A program made the position numbers and the translations under genes. Shown here piece after piece: positions 32,713 to 40,102 of a DNA stretch of 44,212 nucleotides. The stretch is taken from the NCBI GenBank assembly GCA_019424865.1, contig JAHYYS010000010.1:1-44212 (forward strand). The letters run 5' to 3'. The first letter of the stretch is position 1, and every line of letters starts with the position of its first letter. The notes beneath the pieces were generated by a model. That model saw only the letters and a program-made list of their open reading frames with translations. It made no database searches and was not told where the DNA came from. Source of the stretch: a bacterium. Lineage in GTDB: Bacteria > Bacillota > Clostridia > Oscillospirales > Oscillospiraceae.

Positions 32713-33414
32713 GTGTTTACCGGTTTTGTCCGCACCATCATCCTCTATCTTCTGATTATTGCCGGAATCCGGCTGATGGGAAAGCGCCAGGTGGGAGAAC
32801 TGGAGCCCTCTGAGCTGGTGCTCTCCCTGATCATTGCCGACCTGGCCTCCGTGCCCATGCAGGATTACGGCATCCCTCTGCTCACCGGCGTCATCCCCAT
32901 TTTGACTTTGCTGTCCCTGACCATGATCCTCTCCGTGCTGACCATGAAGAGCATCCGGTTCCGCGCCCTGATGTGCGGACGGCCCAGCGTTGTCGTCCGG
33001 AACGGCCTGGTGGATCAAAAGGAGATGCGCCGCAACCGCCTGACGGTGGACGAGCTGCTGGAAGAGCTGCGGGCCAAGGGGTACACGGACCTCGCCACCG
33101 TCCAATACGCAATTTTGGAAACCAACGGCCAGCTCTCCGTTCTGCCCTATGCCAACCAGAAGCCCCCCACCGCCCAGCAGCTGGGCATCTGTCCCCAGGA
33201 GGGCGGCCTGCCCCTGGTTGTCATCAGCGACGGCCGGCTGCTGGAACACAACCTGAAGGCCCTGGGACGGGATCGGGTCTGGCTGGAGCGGCAGCTGAAG
33301 CAGCGCAAATGCCCCGATATCCAGGGGGTATTCCTGCTGATTGTGGACCAGTCTAACGGCATCTATCTGGCCCGCAAAGAAAACTGCGTCGAAGAAAGGG
33401 GCTCAAAGCGATGA
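32713..33414 (+). CDS. YetF-like DUF421 membrane protein, GTG start
   Basis: The protein has two or three N-terminal membrane helices (ILYLLIIAGIRLMGKRQVG and a long ELVLSLIIADLASVPM...LLTGVIPILTLL stretch). A cytoplasmic domain follows with the YetF pattern CGRPSVVVRNG...RNRLTVDELLEELRAKG...TVQYAILETNGQLSV. The function of DUF421 is not established; relatives are linked to spore-coat or stress traits. The GTG at 32713 has GGGAGG 7 bases upstream and starts at the first helix (233 residues). The next gene overlaps it by ATGA. Confidence 0.88.
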   Translation: MFTGFVRTIILYLLIIAGIRLMGKRQVGELEPSELVLSLIIADLASVPMQDYGIPLLTGVIPILTLLSLTMILSVLTMKSIRFRALMCGRPSVVVRNGLVDQKEMRRNRLTVDELLEELRAKGYTDLATVQYAILETNGQLSVLPYANQKPPTAQQLGICPQEGGLPLVVISDGRLLEHNLKALGRDRVWLERQLKQRKCPDIQGVFLLIVDQSNGIYLARKENCVEERGSKR

Positions 33415-33791
33415 AGCGCCTTTGGATTGCGGCCGCCCTGCTGCTGGCCATACTGGGCGGCTGTCTGTGCAACGCCTGGTACCTCGGCAGCCTCACCCGT
33501 GAGATGAACCAGCTTCTGGAGCAGGCCGGCCAGCTGGCCCAGACGGACAGCTGGCCCGAGGCGCGGCGGCTTACCAGTCAGGCCTACCAGCGCTGGCAGG
33601 CCTGTCACGCCTATCTCCATACGACCCTCCGCCACGGGGATACTGACCAGATTCTGCGCGCCTTTCAGGCCGTATTTCAGTATCTGGATCTGGAGGAGAT
33701 GGACCAGTATGCCGCCGCCAACGCCGATCTGATGACTCTGATGGCCCTGCTGGCGGAGATGGAACAGCCATCTTTTGTCAATGTCTTTTAG
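33411..33791 (+). CDS. DUF4363 family protein, translationally coupled to the YetF-like gene
   Basis: This 126-residue protein has one N-terminal hydrophobic segment (AAALLLAILGGCLCNAW), a membrane anchor or lipoprotein-like signal, followed by a helical domain (SLTREMNQLLEQAGQLAQTDSW...AYQRWQACHAYL). The pattern fits DUF4363, which commonly follows DUF421/YetF genes in Clostridia. It overlaps the upstream stop by ATGA, so the two products are probably partners at the membrane. Function unknown. Confidence 0.8.
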   Translation: MKRLWIAAALLLAILGGCLCNAWYLGSLTREMNQLLEQAGQLAQTDSWPEARRLTSQAYQRWQACHAYLHTTLRHGDTDQILRAFQAVFQYLDLEEMDQYAAANADLMTLMALLAEMEQPSFVNVF

Positions 33792-33877
33792 CCCGCTTTT
33801 TCCAGTCAAAATTTCCAGTTTATCCTATCCTATCTCTGTTCTGCGTCCTTTCCTTAGAATTTTGTACAGCGCCCCCA

Positions 33878-33907
33878 TTGACGCGCCGGCAGCAAATGGG
33901 CTATAAT
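33878..33907 (+). promoter_or_regulatory. Predicted promoter of the 154-aa acidic protein gene
   Basis: TTGACG (33878-33883), 18 bases and TATAAT (33902-33907), with a leader of about 105 bases before the start codon. Confidence 0.65.
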
Positions 33908-34021
33908 ATACAAAGCACCTGTTGTCCGTCTGTCTTCTGTTTTCCATATGTTCACCCGGAGGGAGATTTCCCCGCCGCAGGACAGACGGCTCAAATTTTA
34001 AAAAACAGGAGGACCACAGCA

Positions 34022-34486
34022 ATGGAAGAAGCAACGATGGATTATAAAGTCAGCGGCAAGATGGAAGAGGCCTTTTACAAGCTGATTGAAGAGGTACTTC
34101 CCCTGCTGAAAACGGAAGAGGGCCGGGCCAGCTTTCAGGAAAACCTGAACAACCTCTCCAAGTGGATCAGCATCACCCCCAACGCCCTGCATCAGGACAA
34201 GCCCTGGACCCGCGAGGAGTTCAAGGCCGCTCTCACCGGGCCGGAGGAGATGAAGGATCCCCGCTTCGGCGCCTATATGGATTCTTTCTATGAGGAGTAT
34301 GCCAGCACCCCCGAGGACAGGATGCAGGCTTTCTATGACGATCTGTTCCACGCTGAGCAGGAGCTGAGCGAGGTGGACTGGCTGTCCGTGTGGGAGTCCG
34401 TGCGCGCCAGCTATGAGGACTGGCTGAAAAAGAAGGACTATGTGGAGGACGCCTGGCTCAAGGGCGAGCAGAAGTCCGGTACATAA
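34022..34486 (+). CDS. Acidic soluble protein of unknown function, 154 aa
   Basis: I do not recognise a family. The chain is acidic and probably helical (MEEAFYKLIEEVLPLLKTEEG, EEMKDPRFGAYMDSFYEEYAST, ELSEVDWLSVWESVRASYEDWL). It has no signal peptide or membrane segment. AGGAGG lies 9 bases before the ATG at 34022. A promoter about 115 bases upstream and a strong terminator immediately after show a monocistronic gene. Confidence 0.8.
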   Translation: MEEATMDYKVSGKMEEAFYKLIEEVLPLLKTEEGRASFQENLNNLSKWISITPNALHQDKPWTREEFKAALTGPEEMKDPRFGAYMDSFYEEYASTPEDRMQAFYDDLFHAEQELSEVDWLSVWESVRASYEDWLKKKDYVEDAWLKGEQKSGT

Positions 34487-34520
34487 TGTCCGGAAGCGCG
34501 ATTCCCTGACCTTTCCTAAA

Positions 34521-34564
34521 AATGGGGGGGCTGTGAGCCAAAGCTCACAGCCCCCCCATTTTTT
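34521..34564. terminator. Bidirectional intrinsic terminator between the 154-aa gene and glmS
   Basis: An 18-bp perfect stem (34521-34538 with 34543-34560) and four-base loop is followed by a T-run on the plus strand and by ATTTTT on the minus strand. It serves both convergent genes. Confidence 0.95.
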
Positions 34565-34581
34565 CATGTCATGAAATTCTC

Positions 34582-36417
34582 TTATTCCACCGTCACGCTC
34601 TTCGCCAGGTTCCGCGGCTTATCAATGTCGCAGCCCCGCATCAGGGCCACATAGTAGGCAAACAGCTGCAGCGGCACCACCCCCAGAGAGGGCAGCAGCA
34701 ACTCGTGGGTATCCGGAATGGTCATGACCGCGCTGGCGGTCTTCGCCATCTCCTCCCGGCGGCTCTCTGTGGTCAGGGCCAGCACGTCGGCCCCCCGGGA
34801 TTTCACCTCCACCACATTGCTCATAGCCTTTTCAAACAGCCGGCCATAGGTGCCCAGCGCCACCACCAGGGTGCCGTCCTCAATCAGGCTGATGGTGCCG
34901 TGCTTCAGCTCGCCGGAGGCATAGGCCTCGGAGTGGATATAGGAGATCTCCTTCAGCTTCAGGGAGCCCTCCAGCCCCAGGGCGTAGTCCAGGTTCCGGC
35001 CAATGTAGAACACCGAGTTGTGGTTGAAGTACTGGGAGGCGAAATACTGGATATGTTCCCGGTCCGCCAGCACCTGCTCCATCTTGCCGGGCAGCAGCTG
35101 CATCTCCTCCAGGGCCGCCCGGCAGTCCGCCGGGTCCGCCGTCCCCCGCACCTTGGCAAAGAAGAGAGCCAGCAGATCCACCACCGCCATCTGGGTGGAA
35201 TAGGCCTTGGTGGTGGCCACTGCGATCTCAGGCCCGGCCCAGGTGTACAGCACTTCATCCGACTCCCGGGCAATGGTGCTGCCCACCACGTTGACAATGG
35301 ACAGGATCCGCCCCCCCAGCCGCCTGGCCTCCCGCAGGGCGGCCAGGGTGTCCAGCGTCTCTCCCGACTGGCTGATGACCACCACCAGGGTGCGCTCATC
35401 CACGATGGGATCCATATACCGGAACTCCGAGGCCAGGGCCACCTCCACCGGGATGCGGGTCAGCCGCTCCAGATTGTATTTCCCCACCATGCCCACATGG
35501 TAGCTGGAGCCGCAGGCCACAATATAAATTTTCCGGATGTCCCGGATGTACGCCTCCGTCAGGGTCAGGTCCTCGAAATACACCTCGCCGTCCCGGATGC
35601 GGGGGGAAATGCACCGGCGCAGCGCCTCGGGCTGCTCCATGATCTCCTTGAACATGAAGTGCTCATAGCCGCCCTTTTCCGCCGCGTCAATTTCCCAGTC
35701 CACCTGGACAATTTCCTTGTCCACCGGCTGCATCAGGTGGTTATAGCACTGGATGCCGTCCCGGGTGAGCACCGCCACCTCGCCGTCCTCCATGTACCCC
35801 ACCTGCCGGGTATACTTGATGATGGCGGTGACGTCGCTGGCCAGAAAGCTGAAGCCGTCGCCGTAGCCCAGAATCAGCGGGCTGTCCTTGCGCACGGCAA
35901 TCAGCTGATCCGGAGTGTCCGCGCACAGGATGCCCAGGGCGTAGGCCCCCTGAATCCGGTGGAGCACCCGGCCCACGGCGGCCAGAATGTCCCCCTCGTA
36001 GAAGTATTCAATCAGCTGGGCCACGACCTCCGTGTCTGTTTCAGATGTAAAGTTAACTCCCTTGTCAATAAGAAATGCTTTGAGCTCGGCGTAATTTTCA
36101 ATGATCCCGTTATGTACCACTGCAATCCGCCCGCTCTGGCTGACCTGTGGGTGGGAATTCACGTCACTGGGGGCGCCATGGGTGGCCCAGCGGGTGTGTC
36201 CGATGCCCGCCGTGCCGTCCACCGACGCGCCGCCCTGCAGCATATCGGACAGCACCTGAAGCCGGCCCTTGGCCTTATACACTGACAAGTGTTTTTCCTT
36301 GTCAGAATAGACCGCCACGCCGGCCGAGTCATACCCCCGGTACTCCAGTCGGGACAGCCCATCCAGCAGGATGGGCGCCGCCTGCTCCCGGCCTACAAAT
36401 CCTACAATTCCGCACAT
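34582..36417 (-). CDS. glmS: Glutamine-fructose-6-phosphate aminotransferase (isomerizing)
   Basis: GlmS makes glucosamine 6-phosphate, the first step to UDP-GlcNAc and peptidoglycan. It has an N-terminal glutaminase domain with the nucleophile Cys after the initiator Met (MCGIVGFVG). Motifs include GIGHTRWATHG and then two SIS sugar-isomerase domains (ACGSSYHVG, SQSGETLDTLAALREA). The C-terminus DKPRNLAKSVTVE is the classical GlmS ending. The ATG at 36417 (611 residues) is fixed by the catalytic Cys and an AGGAGG 12 bases upstream. Expression is controlled by the ribozyme in the leader. Confidence 0.98.
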   Translation of the reverse strand: MCGIVGFVGREQAAPILLDGLSRLEYRGYDSAGVAVYSDKEKHLSVYKAKGRLQVLSDMLQGGASVDGTAGIGHTRWATHGAPSDVNSHPQVSQSGRIAVVHNGIIENYAELKAFLIDKGVNFTSETDTEVVAQLIEYFYEGDILAAVGRVLHRIQGAYALGILCADTPDQLIAVRKDSPLILGYGDGFSFLASDVTAIIKYTRQVGYMEDGEVAVLTRDGIQCYNHLMQPVDKEIVQVDWEIDAAEKGGYEHFMFKEIMEQPEALRRCISPRIRDGEVYFEDLTLTEAYIRDIRKIYIVACGSSYHVGMVGKYNLERLTRIPVEVALASEFRYMDPIVDERTLVVVISQSGETLDTLAALREARRLGGRILSIVNVVGSTIARESDEVLYTWAGPEIAVATTKAYSTQMAVVDLLALFFAKVRGTADPADCRAALEEMQLLPGKMEQVLADREHIQYFASQYFNHNSVFYIGRNLDYALGLEGSLKLKEISYIHSEAYASGELKHGTISLIEDGTLVVALGTYGRLFEKAMSNVVEVKSRGADVLALTTESRREEMAKTASAVMTIPDTHELLLPSLGVVPLQLFAYYVALMRGCDIDKPRNLAKSVTVE

Positions 36418-36476
36418 GGTTTCAATTTTCCTCCTGAATTGAAAGCTCAAGAGGACAAACTCGCAGCCATTTGTAC

Positions 36477-36648
36477 CTCGTTCCCCGGCCGCGGCCCTTC
36501 TGTTTTGCGGTCGCCCGCATATTTGTAGGCCGCGTACGCATCCGGAGCAATGCGGAGGGGCACCCGCCGAACTCTTCGATACTCCCCTCACCTCGTCGTC
36601 CCGGCGTCCGGGCGGCAGGCCGCCTGCGGAACACCGGGCACTGGCGCT
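36477..36648 (-). ncRNA. glmS ribozyme-riboswitch
   Basis: On the minus strand the leader carries the glmS ribozyme core. AGCGCCAG is at the 5' end, with self-cleavage expected between A36648 and G36647. GACGAGGTGAGGGGAGTATC and GAGTTCGGCGGGTGCCCC follow, and a 3' segment includes GCAAAACAGAAGGG. These match the conserved blocks of the Firmicutes ribozyme, which cleaves its own mRNA on binding glucosamine 6-phosphate. It ends about 60 bases before the glmS start. Confidence 0.93.
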
Positions 36649-36699
36649 TTTTGTTGGGTCAGGCCCAAGGTCCTCCTTTCTCTCTGCGATGCGGTCTTT

Positions 36700-36728
36700 A
36701 TTATACGCAATTCCACCCCCGGAGTAAA
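36700..36728 (-). promoter_or_regulatory. Promoter of glmS
   Basis: On the minus strand TTTACT (36723-36728), 17 bases, TATAAT (36700-36705). Transcription would start about 45 bases before the ribozyme cleavage site. Confidence 0.7.
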
Positions 36729-36729
36729 G

Positions 36730-36774
36730 AAAAAAATTGAGGGCCGCCCGGTAAAAGCGGCCCTCAATTTTTTT
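36730..36774 (-). terminator. Intrinsic terminator of dapL
   Basis: A 17-bp stem (36731-36747 with 36757-36773), including AT pairs at the base, has runs of A and T at either end, and lies directly after the dapL stop codon and just before the glmS promoter. It could work in both directions. Confidence 0.9.
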
Positions 36775-36790
36775 GCGCTCTCAGCCTCGC

Positions 36791-38008
36791 TTACATCACG
36801 GCCTTGATCCGTTCCACAGCCTTTCGGGTGGCCTCGGCATCGCCGAAGGCGGTCAGGCGGATATAGCCCTCCCCGCTGGGACCGAAGCCGGCGCCGGGCG
36901 TGGTGGCCACATTGGCCTTATCCAGCACCAGGTCAAAAAAGTCCCAGGAGCCCATGCCGTCCGGGGTCTTCAGCCAGATATAGGGGGCATCCACCCCGCC
37001 GAAGCAGGTCAGGCCGGCGGCGGTCAGGCCCTCCCGGATGACTTTGGCATTGTTCTGATAATAGGCGATGTTCTCCCGGATCTGGGCGCGCCCCTCGGGC
37101 GTGTAGATGGCGGCGGCGCCGCGCTGCACAATATAGGGGACCCCGTTGAACTTGGTGGTCTGGCGGCGGTTCCACATGGTGTTCAGCTTCGCCCCGCCCC
37201 GCTCCAACTCCATGGGCACCACGGTGTAGGCGCAGCGGTTGCCGGTAAAGCCGGCGGTTTTGGAGAAGGAGCGGAACTCGATGGCGCAGGTTCTGGCCCC
37301 CTCGATTTCAAAGATGGAATGGGGGATATCTTCCCGGGAAATAAAGGCCTCATAGGCCGAGTCAAACAGGATCACGCTGCCGTTGGCATTGGCATAGTCC
37401 ACCCACATCTTCAGCTGCTCCCGGGTGGCCACCGCCCCGGTGGGGTTGTTGGGGAAGCACAGGTAAATCAGGTCCGCCTTCTCCTTGGGCGGCTCGGGGG
37501 CAAAGCCGTTGCTCTCCACGCAGGGCATATAGATCAGCCGGTTCCAGCGGCCCAGCTCCTCCTGATAATCCCCGGCCCGGCCGGCCATGGCGTTGGTGTC
37601 CACATAGACGGGATACACCGGATCGCACACCGCCACCACATTGTCCACGCCGAAAATATCGCCGATGTTGCCGCAGTCGCTTTTGGCCCCGTCGGAGACA
37701 AAGATCTCCTCGGGCTTGATGTCCATGCCCCGGGCCTTATAGTCGTGCTGGGCGATGGCCTCCCGCAGGAAGGGATAGCCCTGCTCCGGGCCATAGCCGT
37801 GGAACCCCTCAAAGGTCCCCATTTCGTCCACCGCCCGGTGCATGGCCTCCACCACGGCGGGAACCAGGGGGCGCGTCACGTCGCCGATGGACAGCTTGGT
37901 AATGGAGGTTCCGGGGTGGGCGGCAGTATAGGCGCTGATGCGGCGCGCCACCTCTGAGAAAAGATAGCTGCCCGGCAGCTTCAGGTAATTTTCATTGATT
38001 TTAACCAC
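36791..38008 (-). CDS. dapL: LL-diaminopimelate aminotransferase
   Basis: This PLP enzyme of the DapL pathway converts tetrahydrodipicolinate directly to LL-diaminopimelate, skipping the succinyl or acetyl intermediates. The 405-residue protein has the signatures KLSIGDVTRPL, GYGPEQGYPFLREAIA, FVSDGAKSDCGNIGDIFG and the PLP Lys250 in FRSFSKTAGFTGNR. It lies 108 bp after dapF, the next step of the pathway, and both are on the same strand. Together they supply meso-diaminopimelate for peptidoglycan and lysine. Confidence 0.97.
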   Translation of the reverse strand: MVKINENYLKLPGSYLFSEVARRISAYTAAHPGTSITKLSIGDVTRPLVPAVVEAMHRAVDEMGTFEGFHGYGPEQGYPFLREAIAQHDYKARGMDIKPEEIFVSDGAKSDCGNIGDIFGVDNVVAVCDPVYPVYVDTNAMAGRAGDYQEELGRWNRLIYMPCVESNGFAPEPPKEKADLIYLCFPNNPTGAVATREQLKMWVDYANANGSVILFDSAYEAFISREDIPHSIFEIEGARTCAIEFRSFSKTAGFTGNRCAYTVVPMELERGGAKLNTMWNRRQTTKFNGVPYIVQRGAAAIYTPEGRAQIRENIAYYQNNAKVIREGLTAAGLTCFGGVDAPYIWLKTPDGMGSWDFFDLVLDKANVATTPGAGFGPSGEGYIRLTAFGDAEATRKAVERIKAVM

Positions 38009-38116
38009 AGTTCACAGCTCCTTTGTGGGGAAATAGTTTCTCCCTGCCTTTCTGGATTTTATTATCCCCTATGCTTTCCCGGTTGTCAACGTCTAATTTC
38101 ACCCCGGCGGGGAATT

Positions 38117-38920
38117 TCACCCGCCGGACGTCCTCTCCTCCAGCTCCCCCTCAAACACGGTGCGGGCCGGACCGGCCATCCAGATGGAGCCGCCGCGCTG
38201 CTCCAGGGCCAGCACGCCCCCGGGCAGCCGCACCGCCGCCCGGTCTCCGCACCGCCCCGCCTGCCGCGCCGCGGCGAACACCGCGCAGGCTCCGGTGCCG
38301 CAGGCCAGGGTGATGCCGCTCCCCCGCTCCCACACCCGCACCCGCAGCAGCTCCGGTCCCTCCGCGGCGGCAAACTCCACATTGGCCCGGTCCGGAAAAA
38401 CCGGGGCGCGCTCCAGCAGCGGCCCCACCTCCTCCAGCCTGATCTGCTCCGGATCTTCACAGAAAATGACGCCGTGGGGATTGCCCACCCGCACCGGCAC
38501 CGCGCGATATGCCTCCCGGCCCGCCCGCAGGGTGACGGGCGCCTCCACCTCCGCCGGCCCCATATCCACTGTCACCCGCTCCACCCGCCCCAGCCGGCAG
38601 TACAGCTCCAGGGCCCGGGGGCCGGCGTCCGTATCAATGGTCAGGCACCGCTTGCGGGTCAGCCCCTTCTCATAGACATATTTCCCCACGCACCGGATGC
38701 CGTTGCCGCACATCTTTCCCCGGGAGCCGTCGGCGTTGTACATCTCCATGGAAAAATCCCCCGTCCGGCCCGGTTTGATGCAGATCAGACCGTCCGCCCC
38801 CACGCCGAAATGTCGGTCGGACAGCCGGACCGCCAGATTGGGCAGATCCTCCGGCTCCCCCTCCAGGCAGTTTAGATACACATAGTCGTTCCCCAGCCCC
38901 TCCATTTTGGTAAAGCGCAT
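38117..38920 (-). CDS. dapF: Diaminopimelate epimerase
   Basis: This PLP-independent racemase converts LL- to meso-diaminopimelate with two Cys acting as acid/base pair: Cys71 in MCGNGIRC and Cys207 in LACGTGAC. Other family blocks are KMEGLGNDYVY, RHFGVGADGLI and VGNPHGVIF. Length is 267 residues, normal. It precedes dapL in the same operon. Confidence 0.97.
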   Translation of the reverse strand: MRFTKMEGLGNDYVYLNCLEGEPEDLPNLAVRLSDRHFGVGADGLICIKPGRTGDFSMEMYNADGSRGKMCGNGIRCVGKYVYEKGLTRKRCLTIDTDAGPRALELYCRLGRVERVTVDMGPAEVEAPVTLRAGREAYRAVPVRVGNPHGVIFCEDPEQIRLEEVGPLLERAPVFPDRANVEFAAAEGPELLRVRVWERGSGITLACGTGACAVFAAARQAGRCGDRAAVRLPGGVLALEQRGGSIWMAGPARTVFEGELEERTSGG

Positions 38921-39074
38921 TGCACACCGCTCCTCTCAGTTTCAGCCTTAGAGGAGCCTACGCAGAGAAGGCGGGAAACATTCCGCCGGCAAAACAGGCG
39001 GCGCGAAAATATCCCCTTTTATTCCCCTATTCCATATGCTAGAATCAAAATTGGCGGCTGGGCAGATTGTACAC

Positions 39075-39173
39075 GTCACGCCCTGTACGGCGGAGTGTGG
39101 GTTGAAATTACGCCACGAATATGGCTCTATGGTGCTATTTGGCGCTCCCCGGGGTGGGAGCGCGGGTTGAAAC
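39075..39173 (+). CRISPR. Degenerate two-repeat CRISPR relic (type I-C-like repeats)
   Basis: Repeat 1 (39075-39108, ending GTGGGTTGAAAT) and repeat 2 (39141-39173, GGCGCTCCCCGGGGTGGGAG then CGCGGGTTGAAAC) are separated by a 32-base spacer (39109-39140). Repeat 2 folds into a perfect 8-bp hairpin GCGCTCCC/GGGAGCGC followed by the TTGAAA(C/T) tail typical of type I-C repeats. Repeat 1 has a decayed stem. There is no third repeat at the expected distance and no cas gene in the window, so this is either a relic or an orphan mini-array. Confidence 0.65.
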
Positions 39174-39269
39174 ACAATACAGGTCATGGCATTAAGCCTG
39201 CGGTGCAAGCTCGGGAAAAAGGACCGGGCTGAGCCGGTGTTCTCCTCTGCCCAGCCCCTGTTGAAGGAA

Positions 39270-39303
39270 AAGCGCCGCAGGCCGGGTTCGGCCTGCGGCG
39301 CTT
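39270..39303 (-). terminator. Intrinsic terminator of the glnA-ANTAR operon (left flank of copy D)
   Basis: A 14-bp perfect stem (39270-39283 with 39290-39303) reads on the minus strand into TTTTCCTTC. Repeat copy D lies between it and the ANTAR gene. Any matching proximal copy, as seen for B and C, has been lost. Confidence 0.82.
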
Positions 39304-39480
39304 GAGACTGTCGAAAAAGTGGCTTGTCAATTGATAGAAATTGACAAGCCACTTTTTCGAGTAGGCCGCACGAAATTTCAGGCTCGATTTCTTGGGAAAT
39401 TGTCGCCCAAAATTTCGTGAGAGGTGTCATTTCCCAGGCACATGTCCTTGGAAATGACTGGATTTCATTTTATTCCTGCG
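39304..39480 (+). repeat. Interspersed structured element, copy D (truncated, about 175 bp)
   Basis: It starts with the same GAGACTGTCGAAAAAG end as copy B, directly against the terminator hairpin. It is nearly identical to B and C through the long hairpin, the outer CACGAAATTT pair and the GTCATTTCC hairpin up to ATTTTATTCC. It then breaks off in the next stem (TTCCTGCG, resembling the copy E version) and continues into unrelated sequence at about 39481. The CAGCGTGTC-type end is missing. Confidence 0.88.
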
Positions 39481-39517
39481 CGAGAGATCTTTCAACAGTC
39501 TCTCCTGAAATCCGCGT

Positions 39518-40063
39518 CTATTTTTTCTCTTCCAGCTCCTCCACCACCTGTTTTGCGGCCTGGACCAGACGTATTCCGGCATCCATGCTCCGCTTCTGGA
39601 GCAGGCGGTGGGCCTCCTCTTCCGATATCCCCTTGCGCGCCATCATCAGGCGCTTGGCCCGGTCCACCCACTGCTGCTCCCCCTCGCTGCGGCCGGGCCG
39701 GACCAGGCGCTCCAGCCGCCGCCCAAACTGCAGCAGCAGCCGGACCGTGGACACGGCCTCCTCCCGCCGGATGGGGGTGGGCAGCTTAAATACGTCCTGG
39801 CTGCCGCAGGTATCCAGCAGGTGCTGGGGGCCCACCAGCAGCAGGGAGCAGTAGGGCGGCAGATCCTCATACAGCCACTCCGCCGGCCCGTCTGTCAGGC
39901 GGGGGGAGCACACCACGCAGTAGATCCGCTGCTTGCTCAGCAGGCGGCGCACCTGGTCCCCCGCGTGGCAGGTCAGGCACCTGGCCACCCCCTCGCGCTC
40001 CATCAGGGCGCCGAAGCGCTGGCTCTGGGCGGTGTTTTCAAAGGCGACAATGATGGTATCCAG
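39518..40063 (-). CDS. ANTAR-domain antiterminator downstream of glnA, apparent CTG start
   Basis: The C-terminal domain (about residues 125-180) matches ANTAR: DRAKRLMMARKGISEEEAHRLL then KRSMDAGIRLVQAAKQVVEE, the three-helix RNA-binding domain that stabilises antiterminator hairpins. The N-terminal part is a degenerate receiver-like domain. An internal ATG at 40003 would cut off its first strand (DTIIVAFENTAQSQRFGAL). No ATG, GTG or TTG lies in frame between the upstream stop and that strand, but a CTG at 40063 sits just behind GAGGAGGGAGGAGCC. I therefore place the start there (181 residues). In Clostridium the glnA-linked ANTAR protein NitR has this arrangement, so a nitrogen-control role is likely. 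Confidence 0.82.
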   Translation of the reverse strand: MDTIIVAFENTAQSQRFGALMEREGVARCLTCHAGDQVRRLLSKQRIYCVVCSPRLTDGPAEWLYEDLPPYCSLLLVGPQHLLDTCGSQDVFKLPTPIRREEAVSTVRLLLQFGRRLERLVRPGRSEGEQQWVDRAKRLMMARKGISEEEAHRLLQKRSMDAGIRLVQAAKQVVEELEEKK

Positions 40064-40102
40064 GGCTCCTCCCTCCTCTCCGCCGCCGCATTCTCCGGTG
40101 GA

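Noticed and set aside
38095..38125. GGGTGAAATTCCCC-like string on the minus strand after dapF, resembling the start of an FMN riboswitch
   Set aside because: None of the other conserved FMN aptamer blocks follows; it lies between dapF and dapL and comes from two GC-rich direct repeats.
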